Translations under genes and position numbers: made by a program
Source of the DNA: Comamonadaceae bacterium
GTDB lineage: Bacteria; Pseudomonadota; Gammaproteobacteria; Burkholderiales; Burkholderiaceae
Assembly: GCA_947505995.1 (NCBI GenBank)
Contig: CANNNB010000008.1
Location: 1-22,138, forward strand
Length of the DNA: 22,138 nt
Direction: 5' to 3'
Part shown: positions 1 to 7,724 of the stretch, piece by piece
Layout of the letters: the number at the start of each line of letters is the position of its first letter
How positions within the stretch are numbered: position 1 is the stretch's first letter
The notes under the pieces: generated by a model
Database searches by the model: none
Seen by the model: the letters and a program-made list of their open reading frames with translations, nothing else
What the model was told of the DNA's origin: nothing

Positions 1-191
1 TAGTGATGGTGCCAAAAATGAGGCGTTAAAAGTGGCATCAGGGCGATGCAGAGCAAAATGCCAGCAAATGGAATACCCCATATTGCGGTGAGTTGAGAAC
101 CCTCAAAAGCGGCTGCAAAAGCAATACTTGGAAAGCCTAAGCAACTAAAAAAAATGACACGCATTAGCCAGTGAGAAAACAAAGATTTCAT
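1..191 (-). CDS. Sodium:proton antiporter, N-terminal fragment (runs off the window)
   Basis: This is the first 63 codons of a gene that continues past base 1. The start ATG is at 191-189, with a purine-rich ribosome site (AGAAGG) about 9 bases upstream. The translation begins MKSLFSHWLMRVIFFSCLGF and looks like a signal peptide or first membrane segment ending near AFA (residues 24-26). A second hydrophobic stretch, IWGIPFAGILLCIALMPLL, is followed by a His-rich FWHHH. That combination resembles the start of the NhaD/CitM-like sodium:proton antiporters annotated in Burkholderiales; this is family recall, not a search. It lies 50 bases downstream of pncB in the same direction and may be the last gene of that transcript. 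Only the N-terminus is visible, so the ion specificity cannot be judged. Confidence 0.6.
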   Translation of the reverse strand, partial: MKSLFSHWLMRVIFFSCLGFPSIAFAAAFEGSQLTAIWGIPFAGILLCIALMPLLTPHFWHHH

Positions 192-241
192 GTCACAACA
201 CCTTCTTTATTAAAACCATGCAAACATCGATAGGCACTCGG

Positions 242-1426
242 TTAGGGATTTGGAGTAATTTCAAAAACTTGGGCAAGATAAGCCAAATACTTCTCATCTT
301 CACACATACCCTTCCCAGGGGAGTCTGACAATTTGGCAACCGGTTGATCGTTGCAGCGGGTCATTTTGATCACAATTTGAAGGGGTTCATAGCCCAGATC
401 ATTGGTTAAATTGGTACCGATACCAAATGCCAACATACAGCGCCCATTAAATTGCCTGAACAACTCAATGGTTTTAGGCACTGTGAGGCCATCGCTGAAG
501 ATCAGCGTTTTTGTCAGCGGATCGACACGATTAGACCGGTAGTGAGCAAGCATGCGTTCTCCCCACATGAAAGGGTCGCCACTATCGTGACGTGCACCAT
601 CAAAGAGCTTGCAAAAGTACATGTCAAAGTCGCGCAAAAAAGCATTGAACCCGTAGACGTCGCTCAAAGCGATGCCCAAGTCGCCACGGTATTCACGGGC
701 CCAAGATTCGAAAGCAAAGACTTGACTGTCTCGCAGCCTAGGACCCAAAGCTTGGCAAGCCTGCAAATATTCGTGAGCCATGGTTCCCAAAGGTGTGAGG
801 CCCAATGTGTATGCAAAATACACGTTGCTGGTGCCCGCAAACTGTCCCGTCTGACCAGACCCCAAGCGCCCCGTCAGCACCCTCAAAGCTTCTTCATGCC
901 AAGCCCTTGAAAAACGCCGACGCGTGCCGTAGTCGGCAATTTTGAGCGCCCTCAAGTCATCCTTTTGCAATTGCTTAATTTTGGTATCCAGACGCATTCT
1001 GCCTTCCATCAAATCAGGTAACCGCTGGGTATTTCTAAAATAAACCTCATTCACAATAGCCAACACTGGGATTTCAAACAAGATGGTGTGAAGCCATGGA
1101 CCTTGAATGACGATTTCAATTTCGCCCGTCAAACTGGGCGTGACTTGAATGTATTTTTCGTTAAGCCGAAACAAACCCAAGAAATCGATAAAGTCACTTT
1201 TGATAAAACGCAAAGAACGAAGGTAAGTCAATTCGTCTTCTTTGAAATGCAAGCTACACAGTGATTTGATTTCGCTGCGAATTTCCTCAACATAGGGCGC
1301 CAGTTCCACACCAGGATTGCGACACCGAAAGCGATATTCCACTTGCGCACCAGGAAACTGATGCAGCACCACCTGCATCATGGTGAACTTGTAGAGGTCT
1401 GTGTCCAGCAAACTGGTAATGATCAT
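242..1426 (-). CDS. pncB: Nicotinate phosphoribosyltransferase
   Basis: The enzyme joins nicotinate to phosphoribosyl pyrophosphate, with ATP hydrolysis, to make nicotinate mononucleotide in the Preiss-Handler NAD salvage pathway; it is cytosolic. The 394-residue product matches the usual bacterial PncB length. The N-terminus has the typical [13 protein letters not shown]. The segment [20 protein letters not shown] (residues 198-217) leads into His218, which aligns with the His that is phosphorylated in the PncB cycle. [13 protein letters not shown] and FSDGL near the C-terminus form the phosphoribosyl-binding end. The ATG at 1426 is the only sensible start, although the ribosome site is weak. 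The gene follows livF by 54 bases in the same direction and could be on the same transcript. I see no terminator between them. Confidence 0.95.
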   Translation of the reverse strand: MIITSLLDTDLYKFTMMQVVLHQFPGAQVEYRFRCRNPGVELAPYVEEIRSEIKSLCSLHFKEDELTYLRSLRFIKSDFIDFLGLFRLNEKYIQVTPSLTGEIEIVIQGPWLHTILFEIPVLAIVNEVYFRNTQRLPDLMEGRMRLDTKIKQLQKDDLRALKIADYGTRRRFSRAWHEEALRVLTGRLGSGQTGQFAGTSNVYFAYTLGLTPLGTMAHEYLQACQALGPRLRDSQVFAFESWAREYRGDLGIALSDVYGFNAFLRDFDMYFCKLFDGARHDSGDPFMWGERMLAHYRSNRVDPLTKTLIFSDGLTVPKTIELFRQFNGRCMLAFGIGTNLTNDLGYEPLQIVIKMTRCNDQPVAKLSDSPGKGMCEDEKYLAYLAQVFEITPNP

Positions 1427-1480
1427 GTCAAGAATGGCTTATTTGTAGGGGTTTGATGAGTGTACGTGAACCAGGCCGAT

Positions 1481-2128
1481 TTATTGAATCACACCCCCAG
1501 CCAAGGTCAACACCTTGTCTGCCATATCTGTCAGGGTCTGGTTTTGCTCAGCAATCAAAAATGTATACCCCTGAGACTTCAGGGCTAACAAAGCGCTCGC
1601 AATGGCCTGAACCAAGACAGGCGCAATGCCCTCACAAGGCTCGTCCAAAATCAACACGTCGGCCTGCGTCATCAAGGTTCGGCCAATGGCCAGCATTTGC
1701 TGCTCTCCCCCACTCATTTGTGCCGCGGGACGCTCAAGCATGCTTGCCAAGCTTGGAAACAAATCCAAGACCTCTTGAAGTTGGAGGCCAATCTGCCCAT
1801 CTGGCCTGCGTTTAGGCTGGCGGGGCATCGCTATTTCTAAATTTTGTCTAACTGTCAGAGCAGAAAAAAGACGCCGGTCCTCGGGCACATAGCCTAAGCC
1901 TTTTAGGGAACGCTCGTTCGGGCTTAATGGATGCAAGGCTTGGCCTTGCCAAAACACATGGCCCGTCGATTGGGGCATCAGGCCCATAACGGCTTTGAGC
2001 AAGCTGGACTTTCCAGCACCATTTAAACCACGAATCAGCAACATGTTGCCGCGAGGCACAACCAAGGACACATTGAACAAGACTTGGGCTTGTCCATAAC
2101 TGGCATTGAGGTTTTGAAGCTCAAGCAC
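1481..2128 (-). CDS. livF: Branched-chain-amino-acid-type ABC transporter ATPase LivF
   Basis: Cytoplasmic ATPase of a HAAT-family (Liv-type) importer. The 215 residues carry a Walker A motif GLNGAGKS (34-41), an ABC signature MSGGEQQ (138-144), a Walker B LILDEP (159-164) and the LivF-type AEQN after the H-loop strand. The P-loop has Leu where GPNGAGKST is usual, and Ser in place of the final Thr. Both are tolerable and do not suggest inactivity. At 215 residues it is slightly shorter than the usual 230-240. The start at 2128 overlaps the end of livG by 8 bases, which implies translational coupling. The LivF assignment rests on motif pattern and position after livG. The transported substrate cannot be read from the ATPase. 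Confidence 0.9.
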   Translation of the reverse strand: MLELQNLNASYGQAQVLFNVSLVVPRGNMLLIRGLNGAGKSSLLKAVMGLMPQSTGHVFWQGQALHPLSPNERSLKGLGYVPEDRRLFSALTVRQNLEIAMPRQPKRRPDGQIGLQLQEVLDLFPSLASMLERPAAQMSGGEQQMLAIGRTLMTQADVLILDEPCEGIAPVLVQAIASALLALKSQGYTFLIAEQNQTLTDMADKVLTLAGGVIQ

Positions 2129-2909
2129 GGACCGGCTCCTTATTCAGGGAAAAATTGTGGCCCAAATACCTTTCACGAACAACTGCATGGACTGCCACTT
2201 CTTCAGGGGATCCTTGAGCTACCAGAAGGCCATCGATCAAGACCAAAACGCGATCGGCCACACCAAAAACAGCGTCCATGTTGTGTTCGGTATACAAAAC
2301 CGTCGTGCCCTGATGGGTCATTCTTTTAACGTGGGCCATCATGTCAGCGCGTTCTTCAGGCGCAAGTCCTGCGGCAGGTTCGTCAAGCAACATCAGACCC
2401 TCACTGGGCTGAGGCAATCCTGCCATGGCCATGGCCAATTCCAAACGCTTTTTCCCGCCATAAGAAAGACGCGCTGCAGGCGATTGAAGCACCTCTTCAC
2501 CCAAATCGTTCAGGCCCGCTTGATGAATCCAATGCCGCGCCTTGTCAAGCTCACGCTTGTCCAAGACATCACGCATTGAAACCCCGAGAGAGCCCTGTAA
2601 GACCAACTGCAAATTTTGAAGGACTGTGAGCGCCTCAAACACTTGCGCCACTTGAAAAGTTCGAGCCACCCCCAAACGGGTGCGCATCTCAACCGTCGAC
2701 TTCATCAAATCATGCCCGCGCCAAACAGCACTTCCTGCCAAAGCTTCTTGTTGGCCAGCCAAACAAGCAAAGCAAGTTGACTTACCCGCGCCATTGGGTC
2801 CTATCAGGGCCACACATTCACCAGCTTGTATCTCAAAGCTCACACCCCTCAGCGCTTGAACACCGCCGTAGCTTTGCTGCAGCCCCTGGACGCTCAATAC
2901 AGTATTCAT
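2121..2909 (-). CDS. livG: Branched-chain-amino-acid-type ABC transporter ATPase LivG
   Basis: This is the second ATPase of the Liv-type importer, 262 residues long. It has Walker A GPNGAGKST (37-45), the LivG-typical GVARTFQ (80-86), Walker B LMLLDEPAAGLAPEE (172-186) and the H-loop EHNMDAVF (208-215). The signature loop reads LSYGGKKRLELAMAMA (149-164) in place of the common LSYGQQR, so the usual Gln is absent. The C-terminal tail with VRERYLG is typical of LivG. The gene starts inside the last codons of the permease gene (4-base ATGA overlap at 2906-2909) and overlaps livF at its end, so the three transporter genes form a tight operon. Confidence 0.92.
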   Translation of the reverse strand: MNTVLSVQGLQQSYGGVQALRGVSFEIQAGECVALIGPNGAGKSTCFACLAGQQEALAGSAVWRGHDLMKSTVEMRTRLGVARTFQVAQVFEALTVLQNLQLVLQGSLGVSMRDVLDKRELDKARHWIHQAGLNDLGEEVLQSPAARLSYGGKKRLELAMAMAGLPQPSEGLMLLDEPAAGLAPEERADMMAHVKRMTHQGTTVLYTEHNMDAVFGVADRVLVLIDGLLVAQGSPEEVAVHAVVRERYLGHNFSLNKEPVRA

Positions 2910-4759
2910 AGGGCCTTAGCACCTGTGTTTTGTCGGAATTTTCTGAGCCCCAAAATTCCCTCTGGCGCAAAAACCATCAAGAGCATGATGAAAAGACCCA
3001 AACTACCGCGCCAGTATTCAAAATGACGGCCTATTTCAGATCCCACGCCCACCAAAAAGACACTGCCTGCAAATGCACCCAAAAGGTGGTGCACCCCACC
3101 CAATAAAACGACCATCAACGCATCAACCGAATTGGAAACAGAAGCCACAGAGGGAAACACTGCACCTTTGCTGATAGCCCACAAACCACCCGACAAACCC
3201 GCCAAACTAGCGCTCATTAAAAATACACGCTGATTCAGCTTCGCAACATCCAATGCACTGGCTTGTGCTCGTTGAGGTGCATCGCGCCCAGCCTGCAAGG
3301 CTGCGCCAAAACTAGAGCGAATCAATCGAGAGAAACCGAACAAGGACACAACGCACAATAAAATAAGGACAACTTGAAAGATCCAACGCGGCATGCCATC
3401 AAAAAATTGCAGACCAATCAAGCCGTTATCGCCTCCCGTAAACGACACCCATTGGCTGGCACCGGCCCACACCATTTGAGCGAACGCCAATGACAACATG
3501 GCCAAATAAACGCCCGTACTGCGTTGCAGTAATTTGCCCATACAAAGCGCCGCCAAGAAGGCTACAACCACGCCCGCTAGAACAGCCATGATCGCGTTGA
3601 AGTACCAGTGCAAATGACTTAATGCCGCAGCATAAGCACCAAGACCAAAGTAAGCTGCGTGGCCAAAGCTCACCCATCCCGACAAGGCCATCATCCACTG
3701 CAAACTTAGGCCAAACAGCATCATGATCAGCACATTTTCCAAGACACTTTGCGTGTATTCACCTGCATTGAAAAAGACGATGCTGCCAGTGGCCAACACA
3801 ATCCAGCCGATCCATTCGAAAAATCGATTGTCACCACCCAATTGAAATGGCATGACCTTTTCGCGAGGCGCTGCACCCGGCAGTTCTCCCATCAATCCTT
3901 GGGGCCTGATAGCCAACACCAAGGCCATGGTTAAAAAAACCAAGACCAGGGTGGCTTGTGGAAAAAAGTGAATGCCAAAAGCATGCACACACCCAATTAA
4001 GATGGCAGCAAAAAAAGCGCCAGCAATACTTCCCAGCCCACCCATCACCACCACCACAAATGTCTCTACCACCATTTGCAAGTCCATTTGCAAATTGGCT
4101 GGCTCTCTTGGCAATTGCAAAGCACCCGCCAAACCCGCCAAGCCACAACCCAGAACCACCACACTCAGAAGGAGCGGTGCTGGATTGACACCCAAGGCAT
4201 CTAGCATGTCTCTGTCTTGCGTGGCAGCACGTACACGTTGTCCCCACTTTGTTTGTGTAAGCAGTCCGTGCAACACACCCCACACAATAGGACCCAAACA
4301 AAGCGTCACCAATTGCCATTCAGGAAAGAAATCTTCGCCCAATTGAACAGCGCCCTTTAAACCAGGGAAGCGCGGCGCAAAAACCTCGCCCGGACCTAAG
4401 GCCCAAAGCAAGACATCGTGAATGACCAAACTCAAACCAAAGGTGGCGACCAAAGGATACAGCGGCGGCGAATGGCGCAAGGGTCTAAAAAGAAAAACCT
4501 CTGTAAGGCCCCCTAGCAACGCTGCGGCAGCAGCAGCCATTAGCATGGCCAACAAGTAGGTGCTGCCTTGCTCAGACCAAGCGGGTAACCATTGGGTCAC
4601 TAAGGTGCCTGCGATCAATGCGCCCAACATGTAAAAACTGCCGTGCGCAAAATTGACAATGCGGGTGACGCCAAACACCAGCGTCAATCCCGCAGCCATG
4701 ATGAAAAGTGTGCTTGCATGGCTTAAGCCATTCAAACACTGAATCAGCCAAAAGCTCAT
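2906..4759 (-). CDS. Fused LivH-LivM ABC transporter permease
   Basis: A single 617-residue polypeptide carries both membrane subunits of a Liv-type importer. Residues 1 to about 290 match LivH: FGVTRIVNFAHGSFYMLGA near the N-terminus, a cytoplasmic coupling loop RAATQDRDMLDALGVN (177-192), and GGLGSIAGA (240-248). A linker rich in Gly, Pro and charged residues (about 290-312) leads into a LivM half with LQWMMALSGWVSFGHAAYFG (353-372) and TGGDNGLIGL further on. Normally these are two proteins of about 290 and 330-420 residues. No internal stop or frameshift is visible, so the fusion looks genuine. It overlaps the nitroreductase gene upstream and livG downstream by 4 bases each. No periplasmic binding protein gene is in the cluster, so the substrate is unknown. 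Confidence 0.92.
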   Translation of the reverse strand: MSFWLIQCLNGLSHASTLFIMAAGLTLVFGVTRIVNFAHGSFYMLGALIAGTLVTQWLPAWSEQGSTYLLAMLMAAAAAALLGGLTEVFLFRPLRHSPPLYPLVATFGLSLVIHDVLLWALGPGEVFAPRFPGLKGAVQLGEDFFPEWQLVTLCLGPIVWGVLHGLLTQTKWGQRVRAATQDRDMLDALGVNPAPLLLSVVVLGCGLAGLAGALQLPREPANLQMDLQMVVETFVVVVMGGLGSIAGAFFAAILIGCVHAFGIHFFPQATLVLVFLTMALVLAIRPQGLMGELPGAAPREKVMPFQLGGDNRFFEWIGWIVLATGSIVFFNAGEYTQSVLENVLIMMLFGLSLQWMMALSGWVSFGHAAYFGLGAYAAALSHLHWYFNAIMAVLAGVVVAFLAALCMGKLLQRSTGVYLAMLSLAFAQMVWAGASQWVSFTGGDNGLIGLQFFDGMPRWIFQVVLILLCVVSLFGFSRLIRSSFGAALQAGRDAPQRAQASALDVAKLNQRVFLMSASLAGLSGGLWAISKGAVFPSVASVSNSVDALMVVLLGGVHHLLGAFAGSVFLVGVGSEIGRHFEYWRGSLGLFIMLLMVFAPEGILGLRKFRQNTGAKAL

Positions 4760-5490
4760 TCAATCCAATGCGTGAAGGTGCTGGCGTCGACGCGCGTAGT
4801 CTTGAATGTGTTCACCAGTGCAGCCTCGTCGGCGTAGCCCAATGACAAGCCACAGACCATCATTTCGTTCTCACCTGCTCCGACATGTTTGTAAATTATT
4901 TTTGAAAAATTATTCCATGCGGCTTGCGGGCAAGTGTGCAAGCCACGTGCTCTGGCTGCCACCATCACGCTTTGCAAGAACATACCGTAATCGAGCAAAC
5001 TGCCACGACCCATGACCTTGTCGAGTGTGAAAATCAGGCCCACAGGTGCGCCAAAAAATCGGTAGTTTTGTTGATGCTGCAAATGCATTTTGTCTTTGTC
5101 GCCTTTGCCAATGCCCAATACCCCATACAAGCCAAAACCACACTCACGGCGTCTGTCGATATAGGGGCTTACCCACTTGCTTGGGTAGTAATCGTATTCT
5201 TCTGCATGCTCAGCGGCCAAGGCAGGATTGGCAGCCATAGCGTTGTGCGCTTCACAAACCTCATGAACCAGCTTGTCCTTGGCTGCGCCCTGCAGCACAT
5301 AAACTTTCCAAGGTTGGGTATTGGTCCCGCTGGGCGCACGTGCTGCAACTTGCAACAAATCCTCCAACACAGACTTCTCTACAGGCTTGTTCAAATAAGC
5401 TCGCGTAGAAAATCGACTCAAGATGGCCGCATCGACGCTGCCGGGGTCAGAGATGACCGTGCTCACCTGGGTTGTTGTCAGTTCTTTCAT
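4756..5490 (-). CDS. Nitroreductase family FMN oxidoreductase
   Basis: The 244-residue product is a member of the FMN-dependent nitroreductase fold, cytosolic and using NAD(P)H. The N-terminal FMN phosphate-binding motif RFSTRAY (26-32) and ARAPSGTNTQPW (50-61) are clear. ENEMMVCGLSLGYAD near the C-terminus forms the other FMN contact, and an inserted segment with HPYDRR-like character (YPSKWVSPYIDRRRECG) is typical of PnbA/NfnB-like members. The physiological substrate cannot be deduced; nitroaromatics, quinones or enoates are all possible. The gene overlaps the thioesterase gene upstream (5487-5490) and the permease gene downstream (4756-4759) by ATGA, so it is translated as part of the same operon. 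That points to a role linked to whatever the transporter imports. Confidence 0.9.
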   Translation of the reverse strand: MKELTTTQVSTVISDPGSVDAAILSRFSTRAYLNKPVEKSVLEDLLQVAARAPSGTNTQPWKVYVLQGAAKDKLVHEVCEAHNAMAANPALAAEHAEEYDYYPSKWVSPYIDRRRECGFGLYGVLGIGKGDKDKMHLQHQQNYRFFGAPVGLIFTLDKVMGRGSLLDYGMFLQSVMVAARARGLHTCPQAAWNNFSKIIYKHVGAGENEMMVCGLSLGYADEAALVNTFKTTRVDASTFTHWIE

Positions 5491-5924
5491 GTTAGGGACT
5501 CCAAGACTTTGATAAATGATTCAGAAAGGGCTTGCGGCCGGCGCGTTTGTTTGTCTACATAGACATGTACAAAGTGCCCGCGAGCCGCAGTCAGGGGCTC
5601 ATCTTTTGCAAACAAGCCAACTTCGTATTTCACACTAGACGAGCCGCGATGCGCCACTCTGATACCAGCCTCAATGGTTTGGGGGAAAGCAAGCGGCGCA
5701 AAGTAATTGCATTGCGTTTCTACCACCAAACCAATGGTTTCTCCTTGGTGAATGTCCAACACGCCCTGCTCAATCAGGTGCGCATTGACAGCCGTGTCAA
5801 ACCAACTGTAGTAAACAACATTGTTGACATGGCCATATACGTCGTTGTCCATCCATCGGGTGGTGATGGGGCGGAAAGCGCGGTACTCGCTTCGGGGCAT
5901 CGCTTGCGGTTTAGAACTGGTCAT
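5487..5924 (-). CDS. Acyl-CoA thioesterase, hotdog fold (4HBT/YbgC type)
   Basis: This 145-residue protein of single-hotdog length probably hydrolyses an acyl- or aroyl-CoA thioester in the cytosol. The 4-hydroxybenzoyl-CoA thioesterase signature TRWMDNDVYGHVNNVVYYSW lies at residues 22-41, and Asp28 sits at the position of the catalytic Asp. Such enzymes act as dimers or tetramers. A second possible start (Met9, MPRSEYRAF) is nearer the conserved fold, but neither has a strong ribosome site, so the longer form is kept. The gene begins 22 bases after the HDAC-like gene ends and overlaps the nitroreductase gene by 4 bases. Its substrate is unknown; the operon suggests an acid imported or produced by the neighbouring genes. 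Confidence 0.9.
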   Translation of the reverse strand: MTSSKPQAMPRSEYRAFRPITTRWMDNDVYGHVNNVVYYSWFDTAVNAHLIEQGVLDIHQGETIGLVVETQCNYFAPLAFPQTIEAGIRVAHRGSSSVKYEVGLFAKDEPLTAARGHFVHVYVDKQTRRPQALSESFIKVLESLT

Positions 5925-5946
5925 TGTGGAATTTTGTAATGCTTTG

Positions 5947-6876
5947 TCATAGGCCTCGATTTTGCCAGTGAAGCCAGTGCAAATTCGCCAAACGCCATGT
6001 GTTCATTTGCACGGCAACAGTGGTCTCTAAGTCATGGCCATAGCCGCCCCCCATGCAAATGATCATGGGTACTTGTTTTTCTTGGGCCCAATCAAAGACC
6101 CTTTGGTCCCTTGCTGCCATGCCAGACTCAGTGAGTTTAAGCCTGCCAAGTCGGTCTCCCTCATGGGCGTCAGCGCCTGCTAAATAAATGAGAAAGTCTG
6201 GGGAAAAGCGCATCGAAGCCTGTTCAAGGGCTTGATCCAAAGCTTCCAAGTAGGGTTGATCTGAGCAACCATCCGGCAAACCCACATCCAGGTCGCTGTT
6301 GACTTTTCTGAAAGGAAAATTCTTTTCGCCATGCAAGGACAAAGTAAAAACACTTGCATCTTCAGCAAAGATACTGGCTGTGCCATTTCCCTGATGAACA
6401 TCTAAATCAAGCACCATCACCTTCAAAGTCTGTTTCAAGACTCGAAAATGCTCCATCTGCAGCACCCTTGCCGTAACGGCAATGTCATTGAACACACAAA
6501 ATCCGCCTCCTTGTGCCGCACTGGCATGGTGAGTGCCACCGGCCAAATTACCTGCAATGCCATCCTTGATGGCCGCTCTGGCGGCAGCCACCGATGCGCC
6601 CACAGACCGAAGCGATCGCTCTGCCATGGCCGGCGACCAAGGAAACCCAATCTCCCGTTGAGCTTGCAGGCTCAGACTCCCCGATTTAACAGCCTGAACA
6701 TATTCAGGGGCGTGAGCCAGAGCCAATTCGCCATCCGAGGCCGCAGGCGCCTCCAGCATTTGAACCCCTTGAAGCTCAGTCGCCACCCTATGGCGAAGCA
6801 TGCTGTACTTGGCCATAGGAAAGCGATGCCCCTCTGGCAAGGGCAACACAAAGTGATCCGAATAAAAAGCTTTCAT
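5947..6876 (-). CDS. Histone-deacetylase-family (AcuC/HDAC-like) zinc amidohydrolase
   Basis: The 309-residue product has the arginase/deacetylase fold of bacterial HDAC-like amidohydrolases. Visible motifs are the charge-relay HH in GGTHHASAAQGGGFCVFND (113-131), VLDLDVHQGNGTA (155-167) with zinc ligands Asp159 and His161, GADAHEGDRLGRL (234-246) with the third ligand Asp236, and GGGYG (276-280) with the catalytic Tyr279. All catalytic residues are present, so an active deacetylase or amidohydrolase is expected. Known relatives act on acetylpolyamines, acetylated proteins such as acetyl-CoA synthetase (AcuC), or acetoin metabolism. The ATG at 6876 is preferred because homologues begin MKAFYSDHF-like; a TTG at 6900 would add only eight unconserved residues. 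It is the first gene of the leftward operon and is divergent from the phasin gene. Confidence 0.9.
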   Translation of the reverse strand: MKAFYSDHFVLPLPEGHRFPMAKYSMLRHRVATELQGVQMLEAPAASDGELALAHAPEYVQAVKSGSLSLQAQREIGFPWSPAMAERSLRSVGASVAAARAAIKDGIAGNLAGGTHHASAAQGGGFCVFNDIAVTARVLQMEHFRVLKQTLKVMVLDLDVHQGNGTASIFAEDASVFTLSLHGEKNFPFRKVNSDLDVGLPDGCSDQPYLEALDQALEQASMRFSPDFLIYLAGADAHEGDRLGRLKLTESGMAARDQRVFDWAQEKQVPMIICMGGGYGHDLETTVAVQMNTWRLANLHWLHWQNRGL

Positions 6877-6931
6877 GGCTGAATTGTGACCATTTGGCAA
6901 TGATTTGAATTTCTAGAACGCCGACTCTAAA

Positions 6932-6948
6932 ATGCTGCGTTGCAACAA
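6932..6948 (+). promoter_or_regulatory. Upstream copy of a 17-base repeat, candidate PhaR operator
   Basis: The sequence ATGCTGCGTTGCAACAA recurs at 6991-7007 with 15 of 17 bases identical; the two differing bases are in the middle. The starts are 59 bases apart, close to a whole number of helical turns. This copy ends 7 bases before the proposed -35 box of the phasin promoter. Repression of phasin genes by PhaR, which binds the phaP promoter at two places and releases on binding PHA granules, is established in Cupriavidus necator. Assignment of this repeat to PhaR is inference. Confidence 0.55.
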
Positions 6949-6955
6949 AAACCCC

Positions 6956-6983
6956 TTGTAATTGAGTTCAGAGCCCCTAAAAT
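6956..6983 (+). promoter_or_regulatory. Sigma70-type promoter of the phasin gene
   Basis: A -35 box TTGTAA (6956-6961) and a -10 box TAAAAT (6978-6983) are 16 bases apart, matching the consensus at 4 of 6 and 5 of 6 positions. Transcription would start near 6990, leaving a leader of about 95 bases before the phasin ATG. The two copies of the 17-base repeat lie just upstream of the -35 and right at the expected start point, which is a good arrangement for repression. The rest of the 207-base gap between the HDAC-like and phasin genes (6877-7083) shows no open frame. I could not find a convincing promoter for the leftward operon in it. Confidence 0.5.
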
Positions 6984-6990
6984 TCATCCC

Positions 6991-7007
6991 ATGCTGCACT
7001 GCAACAA
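6991..7007 (+). promoter_or_regulatory. Downstream copy of the 17-base repeat, candidate PhaR operator
   Basis: ATGCTGCACTGCAACAA is the second copy of the repeat at 6932-6948, in the same orientation. It begins about where transcription of the phasin gene is predicted to start, so a bound protein would block initiation. Its core contains the imperfect dyad TGCACTGCA. PhaR as the ligand is inference from the gene it controls. Confidence 0.55.
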
Positions 7008-7083
7008 GATGTTTGGCCAAGCCTTAAGCAAAGCCGGTTCAGAGCAGTCACTTTTGAAACTTTTTTAAATTAACGGAGAAATC

Positions 7084-7626
7084 ATGATGACTACTGAACA
7101 AATCGTTGCTTCACACAAAGCCAATGTCGAAACCCTCTTCGGTTTGACATCCAAAGCCTTCGAAGGCATGGAAAAATTGGTCGAGTTGAACTTGACAGCC
7201 ACAAAAGCCGCTTTGAGTGAGTCTGCACAAAGCACCAAAGCTGCTTTGAGCGTGAAAGATGCTCAGGAACTGATGGCTTTGCAAGCTAACCTGTTCCAGC
7301 CTTTTGCTGAAAAAACAGCTGCTTACAGCCGTCACCTCTATGACATCGCTTCAGGCACTTCTAACGAATTCACCAAAGCTTTGGAAGCCCAAACAGCTGC
7401 TGCTCAAAAGCAGTTCGCTAACTTGGTTGACTCTGCGACATCTAACGCGCCAGCTGGCTCTGAGACAGCTGTTGCCATGATGAAAAGCGCCGTGAACGCT
7501 GCTAACAACGCTTACGAATCAGTTCAAAAAGCTGTGAAACAAGCTACTGACATGGCTGAAGCTAACATGGCTGCTGTGACCAACACAGCCGTTGCAACTG
7601 CTAAGACAGCCACTAAAAAGCGTTAA
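7084..7626 (+). CDS. Phasin family protein (PHA granule-associated)
   Basis: Phasins coat polyhydroxyalkanoate granules, control their size and number, and are made in large amounts when PHA accumulates. The 180-residue product fits the phasin_2 family: amphipathic, helical, rich in Ala, Lys and Thr, with no Cys or Trp. The N-terminus has the typical [20 protein letters not shown] (residues 18-37). The Ala/Thr/Lys-rich C-terminal tail ([13 protein letters not shown]) resembles the PhaP tails of Comamonadaceae. The start is one of two adjacent ATGs (7084 or 7087); a GGAG ribosome site lies at 7075-7078 and suits either. The gene has its own promoter, two operator-like repeats and a strong terminator, so it is monocistronic. 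No PHA synthase genes are in this window. Confidence 0.92.
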   Translation: MMTTEQIVASHKANVETLFGLTSKAFEGMEKLVELNLTATKAALSESAQSTKAALSVKDAQELMALQANLFQPFAEKTAAYSRHLYDIASGTSNEFTKALEAQTAAAQKQFANLVDSATSNAPAGSETAVAMMKSAVNAANNAYESVQKAVKQATDMAEANMAAVTNTAVATAKTATKKR

Positions 7627-7674
7627 TTAACGCCCACTGATAAAGGCCAGTGTTTATCTGGTCTTTCTCTGACG

Positions 7675-7702
7675 AAAGCCGGTTTTTAAACCGGCTTTTT
7701 TT
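7675..7702 (+). terminator. Rho-independent terminator of the phasin gene
   Basis: An 11-base perfect stem (AAAGCCGGTTT at 7675-7685 with AAACCGGCTTT at 7688-7698) encloses TT, and a run of T continues to 7702. It sits 49 bases after the phasin stop. It is also palindromic enough to serve the patatin-like gene on the other strand, which ends at 7725. Confidence 0.9.
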
Positions 7703-7724
7703 ATGCTTGAAGCTCAAGCCAAGA

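Noticed and set aside
452..910. 152-codon plus-strand frame inside pncB
   Set aside because: It is antisense to a strongly conserved enzyme gene and shows no recognisable family; a shadow frame.
5947..6900. Longer HDAC-like frame starting with TTG at 6900
   Set aside because: The eight extra residues are unconserved and no ribosome site precedes the TTG; homologues start at the ATG at 6876.
6932..7007. Repeat pair considered as a CRISPR or mobile-element remnant
   Set aside because: There are only two copies, the spacing fits a promoter, and no cas, transposase or target duplication is present.
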